Below, piece by piece: positions 60,073 through 64,000 of a DNA stretch of 64,000 nucleotides; the stretch's first letter is position 1, and the number at the start of each line of letters is the position of its first letter. The stretch lies in assembly GCA_963800335.1 (NCBI GenBank), contig CAWDAN010000001.1:496001-560000 (forward strand), written 5' to 3'. This DNA comes from Flavisphingopyxis sp963800335. Lineage in GTDB: Bacteria; Pseudomonadota; Alphaproteobacteria; Sphingomonadales; Sphingomonadaceae. The notes beneath the pieces are model-generated. The model made no database searches and was not told where the DNA came from. It saw only the letters and a list, made by a program, of their open reading frames with translations. A program made the translations under genes and the position numbers.

Positions 60073-60086
60073 AATGTTACAACATT
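60073..60086. promoter_or_regulatory. Candidate Zur box
   Basis: AATGTTACAACATT is an inverted repeat about 53 bp upstream of the receptor ATG (60020). It matches the ATGTTA/TAACAT form of Zur operators in proteobacteria with one mismatch at the centre. The receptor is repressed when zinc is abundant, if the site is real. Confidence 0.65.
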
Positions 60087-60212
60087 ACATATGGCGTTTC
60101 AGCGGCGCCTTCGTCGAAAGGTCAATCGACGGGCACGGCAGGCACAAAAATCATGCCTTGTTAACGCCTCGCTACTACCAATCATGCGACCTAACAAGCG
60201 AAAGGACGGCTT

Positions 60213-60860
60213 TTGTCTGCGATCCGGCATGAATCCTATGGCCAGCCCGCGCCGAGTAATGACGGCGTCGGGGAAGATCGCGCGGCGCCCCGTTTCCGGA
60301 CCCTTTTGCAATCGGCCCGGCTGATCGGCGAAAAAAGCCAGTCATTGTGCATCGTTCGCGACGTTTCGGAAACCGGCATGAAGGTGCGGTTGTTCGGCAC
60401 CGTCGCGGTCGATGATCGCGTCTGCGTCGAATTCAAGGGCGGCCGGACGGTTTTTGCGAGCGTCAAATGGATCGAAGACCGATTCGCCGGGCTGGCGTTT
60501 GAAACGCCGATCGATCTGCAGAAGATTTTCGACACCGCGCAGCCCGAATACAGCTATCGCGCGCCGCGGCTCGAAATCGATGCCACGGCAACGGTGACGT
60601 TCGGCCGGGCGAAGATGCCGATGACGATCCTCGACATTTCGACATCGGGCATCAAGCTCTTGGGCGGCGACGCCCTGATCCGCGGTGAGGACGTGGCAAT
60701 CGAGATCGAGGGCCTGGTCAAGTCGAACGCCGTGGTGAAATGGAAGGCGAGCGATCTCGTCGGGCTCGAACTCGAGCATCCGATTCCGGTCGAGCGTCTC
60801 GCCGACTGGGCGAGCAGCCGCGAATTTCGCCGCAGCCTGAGCGATATGGTCTCGATCTAG
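60213..60860 (+). CDS. PilZ domain protein with two PilZ-like units
   Basis: A TTG at 60213 is the likely start, after AAAGGACGG; no ATG fits. The 215-residue product has a first PilZ-like part, RAAPRFRTLLQSARLIGEKS with CIVRDVSETGMKVRLFGTVA, and a second with APRLEIDATATVTFGRAKMP and ILDISTSGIKLLGGDALIRG. It has no other domain, so it is probably a c-di-GMP receiver or structural adaptor. It shares a divergent region with the ZnuD-like gene. Confidence 0.8.
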   Translation: MSAIRHESYGQPAPSNDGVGEDRAAPRFRTLLQSARLIGEKSQSLCIVRDVSETGMKVRLFGTVAVDDRVCVEFKGGRTVFASVKWIEDRFAGLAFETPIDLQKIFDTAQPEYSYRAPRLEIDATATVTFGRAKMPMTILDISTSGIKLLGGDALIRGEDVAIEIEGLVKSNAVVKWKASDLVGLELEHPIPVERLADWASSREFRRSLSDMVSI

Positions 60861-60878
60861 CGCTGATTCCCAGGCCGC

Positions 60879-62471
60879 TTAGCGCGCATCGGAGACGATG
60901 ACCCGCGCGGCATTATGACCCGGCGCGCCGGTTACACCGCCGCCGGGATGCGATCCCGAACCGCACATATAGAGGCCGGCGACTGGCCCACGATAATCGG
61001 CATGGCCGAGCACGGGGCGCGCCGACCACAATTGGTCGAGCGTCATCCGGCCATGGAAGATGTCGCCGCCGATCAGTCCGAACTTGCGCTCGAGATCGAG
61101 CGGCGAGTGGATCTGGCGCGCGATGATCGAGGCGGCGAAGCCCGGGGCATGGCGCTCGACCGTCGCGACGATCGCGTCGGCGGCAGCCTCGCGCTCGTCG
61201 TCCCATGACCGACCGTCGGGCAAATTTGGTGCGAAATGCTGGCAGAACAGGCTGGCGACGTGTTGGCCAGCCGGGGCGAGGCTGTCGTCGATGATCGACG
61301 GGATCAGCATCTCGACGATCGGCGTCTTCGACCAGCCGTTGAGCTTCGCATCGCAATAGGCGCGGTCCATGTAATCGAGGCTCGGCGCCATGACGATGCC
61401 CGCGCGCAGATGCTCGCCGTCGCCGGGCAGCGCGCTGAAGCTGGGCAGCGCATCGAGCGCGACGTTCATCCGGAAGGTGCCCGATCCGACCGCGAAACCG
61501 GCGATGCGGCGACGGAAATCGGCGGGCAGGTCGGCAGGGTCGAACAATCGTTCGTAAAGCAGCTTCGGCCCGACATTGGCGACGATCCGCGCCGCGCGCT
61601 GTTCGCTGCCGTCGGCCAGGCGCACCCCGACCGCGCGGCCGTTTTCGACCAGGACGCGCGCGACCGGCGCATCGGTGACGATCTCGACGCCTGCGTCTTC
61701 ACATGCGCGCGCCATCGCCTGCGTGATTGCCCCCATGCCGCCGACGACATGGCCCCAGCCGCCCTTGGTCCCGTTGACCTCGCCGAAGACGTGGTGGAGC
61801 AGGACATAGGCGCTGCCCGGCGTATCGGGGCTGGCGTAATTGCCGACCACCGCGTCGAAGCCGAAGGCGGCCTTGACCGGCTCGCTCTCGAACCACTGGT
61901 CGAGCAACTGCCGTGCAGATTTGGCGAACAGGTCGATCATGTCGCGCTGCGCCTCGATCGGCAGCCTGGCGATCGGCCGACCCTGGCGCCACGCCGCGAC
62001 CATCGTGCGCCAGCCGCCGCCGATATTGGGCGGGCATTCGAGCGCGAGTGCGCGCAGCCGGTCGGCGACGCCTTCGAGCATCGCGTAATAGGCGGGCAGC
62101 GCTTGCGCATCGGCCTTGGAAAAGCGCGCGAACTCGGCCTGCGTCGCCGCCAGTCCGCCGCCGAGCTTGAGATAATCGCCATCGGGCAGCGGCAGGAAAT
62201 TGGCGATCGGCCGCTCGATCACGCGATAGCCATGTCGCTCAAGCGCCATGTCGGCGATCACCCTGGGCTGGAGCAGGCTGACGGTATAGCTGGCGGTCGA
62301 GTTGCGGAAACCGGGATGGAATTCCTCGGTCACCGCGGCGCCGCCGACGATCGGTCGTGCCTCGAGGATGCGCACGCTCAGACCCGCCCGCGCGAGATAG
62401 AAGGCGCAGACAAGTCCGTTATGCCCGCCACCGACGATGATCGCGTCGGGCGTGCCCGTGTTCCCGGCCAC
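60879..62471 (-). CDS. FAD-dependent oxidoreductase, PYROXD2/phytoene desaturase-like
   Basis: 530 residues with the dinucleotide motif PDAIIVGGGHNGLVCAFYLA at residue 8 and LEARPIVGGAAVTEEFHPGF, and the C-terminal FAD motif GAPGHNAARVI. The middle includes HHVFGEVNGTKGGWGHVVGG and GMGAITQAMARACEDAGV. This group is often called phytoene desaturase-like but belongs to PYROXD2-type proteins; the substrate is unknown. A carotenoid role is possible but not shown. The gene lies 12 bp downstream of the amidohydrolase gene on the same strand. Intact. Confidence 0.88.
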   Translation of the reverse strand: MAGNTGTPDAIIVGGGHNGLVCAFYLARAGLSVRILEARPIVGGAAVTEEFHPGFRNSTASYTVSLLQPRVIADMALERHGYRVIERPIANFLPLPDGDYLKLGGGLAATQAEFARFSKADAQALPAYYAMLEGVADRLRALALECPPNIGGGWRTMVAAWRQGRPIARLPIEAQRDMIDLFAKSARQLLDQWFESEPVKAAFGFDAVVGNYASPDTPGSAYVLLHHVFGEVNGTKGGWGHVVGGMGAITQAMARACEDAGVEIVTDAPVARVLVENGRAVGVRLADGSEQRAARIVANVGPKLLYERLFDPADLPADFRRRIAGFAVGSGTFRMNVALDALPSFSALPGDGEHLRAGIVMAPSLDYMDRAYCDAKLNGWSKTPIVEMLIPSIIDDSLAPAGQHVASLFCQHFAPNLPDGRSWDDEREAAADAIVATVERHAPGFAASIIARQIHSPLDLERKFGLIGGDIFHGRMTLDQLWSARPVLGHADYRGPVAGLYMCGSGSHPGGGVTGAPGHNAARVIVSDAR

Positions 62472-62482
62472 TGACCGCCGCC

Positions 62483-64000
62483 TCAGTCCCCCCCGTCGCT
62501 ATGCCCCGATGCTGCCGAGGTCCGGCCGCCGTCGGACGTGCCTTCCCAATAATAGGGCAGGCGCTTGGCATTGCCCGTCTCGACCTCGTTCATCGTGCGC
62601 GAATCGTAGAGGCGCCCGCCAAGCATGACCTCGGCGACCTGGTCCGAGTTGCGGATGTTGGTCGTCGGGTCGGCATTGAGGACGACGAGATCGGCGAGCT
62701 TGCCCGGCTCGATGCTGCCGATGTCCTTGTCCATCCCCAGCGAGCGCGCCGAGACGATCGTGCCCGCTGCGAGCGCTTCGACTGGCGTATAACCGCCGCG
62801 GACGAACGACCACAATTCCCAGTGCGGCCCGATGCCCGCTTGCTGGCCATGCGCGCCGATCGAGACCTTGACCCCGGCATTGGCGAGCTTGTGCGCCTCG
62901 CGCGCATTGTCGTCGTCGACGAAATCCTCTTCGGGGGCCTTGGTCCGGCGCACCGTGGCGGCGCGCAGGATCGCGGGCGGAGTGTGGATCAGCAGCGGGT
63001 TCTTCCACACGTCGGTCGCCTGGCGCCAATAGGGATCGCCCGCGAGCCCGCCATATGTGACGACGAGCGTCGGCGTGTTGTTGGTGGTCGACTGGCCGAA
63101 GAACTGGACGACGTCGTCGTAGAACACCATCAGCGGGACATTGTGCTCGAGCGTCGAATTGCCGTCGGCGACGAGTGTCATGTCCATGCCGAAGAGCGAG
63201 CCGCCCTCGGCGACGACCTCCATATTTTCGGCGATCGATGCGGCAACGACCATCTGGCGCTGTTCGCGGCGCGGCTGGTTGTAGTTCTTGATCGAATGCC
63301 CGCCCTGCGCCTTGATCCGGCGGATGTGCGCGAGCGCGTCGTCATAGCTGTCGATCTCGGCATAGATGCCCGGTGCCTTGGCACCATAGACGATCTCTCC
63401 GGTCGAGAAGATGCGCGGGCCCAGCAGCTTGCCCGCACGCTGCATTTCGGACGCGTGGAAGATCTCGTCCGAACTCGCCGACGGATCGTGGATCGTCGTC
63501 GTACCGAGCGCGAGGTTCTGGACCAGCGACCAGTTCTGCTGCGGCACCAGCCCGTCCTCGCCCTGCGCGCCGTGGGCATGGGCATCGACGAGACCGGGAA
63601 TGATCGTCTTGCCGCTGACGTCGATCGTCTTCGCGCCCGACGGGATCTGCACTTCGCCGCGCCGGCCGACGGCGACGATGCGGTCACCCGAAACGACGAT
63701 CACGCCGTCGTCGATGATCGCTCCGTCTTTCACCTGCTGGTCGTAGCCCGCCATCGTCACGATCCGCGCGCCGGTCAGCGCGTAGGTCCCGGTCGGCTTG
63801 TCGGCACGCTCGGTCATCGCCAGCGACACCCCGCGCGTCGGCGGGGTGAAGGAGGGCAGCGCGTCTTTGGGCGCGTCTGGCTGCGGCGGTGCGAGATTGA
63901 ACATCGCCGCGCGATCGACGGTGTAGAGCGTCGGCCCCATCGACCAATTGAGCCGCTTGCCGCCCATCGACCAGTTGATGAACTCGGCCCCGCCCTTGCT
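62483..64000 (-). CDS. Amidohydrolase (TolB-amidohydrolase type), 3' portion
   Basis: The frame is open to the right edge; 505 residues are visible. It starts in a propeller-like end segment (SKGGAEFINWSMGGKRLNWS, typical of the TolB-type repeats that precede the enzyme domain) and continues with the amidohydrolase core: YALTGARIVTMAGYD, IIPGLVDAHAHGAQGEDG with the HxH metal pair, TTTIHDPSASSDEIFHASEM and VKVSIGAHGQQAGIGPHWEL with a further His. The end GKLADLVVLNADPTTNIRNS is conserved. Total length of such fusions is about 1050-1100 residues, so about half is missing from the window. Likely an exported peptidase or imidazolone-type hydrolase; substrate unknown. Confidence 0.88.
   Translation of the reverse strand, partial: SKGGAEFINWSMGGKRLNWSMGPTLYTVDRAAMFNLAPPQPDAPKDALPSFTPPTRGVSLAMTERADKPTGTYALTGARIVTMAGYDQQVKDGAIIDDGVIVVSGDRIVAVGRRGEVQIPSGAKTIDVSGKTIIPGLVDAHAHGAQGEDGLVPQQNWSLVQNLALGTTTIHDPSASSDEIFHASEMQRAGKLLGPRIFSTGEIVYGAKAPGIYAEIDSYDDALAHIRRIKAQGGHSIKNYNQPRREQRQMVVAASIAENMEVVAEGGSLFGMDMTLVADGNSTLEHNVPLMVFYDDVVQFFGQSTTNNTPTLVVTYGGLAGDPYWRQATDVWKNPLLIHTPPAILRAATVRRTKAPEEDFVDDDNAREAHKLANAGVKVSIGAHGQQAGIGPHWELWSFVRGGYTPVEALAAGTIVSARSLGMDKDIGSIEPGKLADLVVLNADPTTNIRNSDQVAEVMLGGRLYDSRTMNEVETGNAKRLPYYWEGTSDGGRTSAASGHSDGGD

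Overview
The window is about 64 kb of GC-rich chromosome from an alphaproteobacterium, most likely a sphingomonad (Sphingomonas or a close relative). The evidence is carotenoid genes (crtY beside a di-iron hydroxylase), DUF1013/TrcR, the nusB-thiL-hppA and infA-maf-RNase E/G-yacG-tRNA-Phe blocks, a class II DAHP synthase, a J-domain/cobS/cobT block and strong GC bias at third codon positions. No replication origin, rRNA, intact insertion sequence or CRISPR array was seen.

Layout. 1-2.7 kb: carotenoid edge (crtY, hydroxylase), DUF2141 and MipA/OmpV proteins. 2.7-5.7 kb: TPP riboswitch, thiC and a formate/nitrite-type channel. 5.7-7.5 kb: a clearly AT-rich insert carrying a badly broken DUF262/DUF1524 (GmrSD-like) gene. 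7.5-9.0 kb: remnant of a helix-turn-helix gene, an AbrB-Doc toxin-antitoxin pair and an intact paralogue of the remnant. 9-15.6 kb: small envelope, stress and nucleic-acid genes (lipoprotein, DJ-1/PfpI, PRC-barrel, PhnA, S1/P1 nuclease, thpR, BI-1, GST), then a GCGTGAC repeat patch and a third HTH paralogue with an SOS-type box. 16-28 kb: exported KatG, PBP1A-type synthase, aldehyde dehydrogenase, clpA, quinone oxidoreductase, and an LpxH-like hydrolase overlapping a glycosyltransferase. 28-33.8 kb: trcR, aroG-II, cobT, cobS and a J-domain protein. 33.8-45.6 kb: bolA-cupin-pirin-hydrolase operon, nusB-thiL-hppA, an acetyltransferase/cupin pair, infA-maf-RNase-yacG and tRNA-Phe. 46-57.6 kb: accessory region with a divergent, C-terminally short lycopene-cyclase-like gene, then a large archaic chaperone-usher pilus locus (seven spore-coat-U pilins, chaperone, usher, two-domain tip protein, convergent orphan subunit) and a PilZ-XRE fusion regulator. 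57.8-64 kb: ZnuD-like receptor with a probable Zur box, a PilZ protein, a PYROXD2-like oxidoreductase and the 3' part of a large amidohydrolase.

A general caution: about twenty genes, including thiC, clpA, aroG, cobS, cobT, katG and the PBP, are interrupted by one-base frameshifts while both flanks still encode clean conserved protein. This pattern fits consensus errors in the assembly better than gene decay. Such genes are given here as single CDS spans with approximate shift points. The GmrSD-like gene is denser in shifts than the rest and is listed as a pseudogene.

Functionally, the standout is the pilus locus (47.5-57.6 kb), with more major-subunit paralogues than the classical Csu layout and an adjacent regulator that joins a PilZ domain to an HTH. 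It resembles a surface-attachment module under second-messenger control, which is an inference. A second theme is a small lineage-specific HTH family (three members here) with shared leader elements, one of them behind a GAAC-N7-GAAC direct repeat typical of alphaproteobacterial LexA sites.
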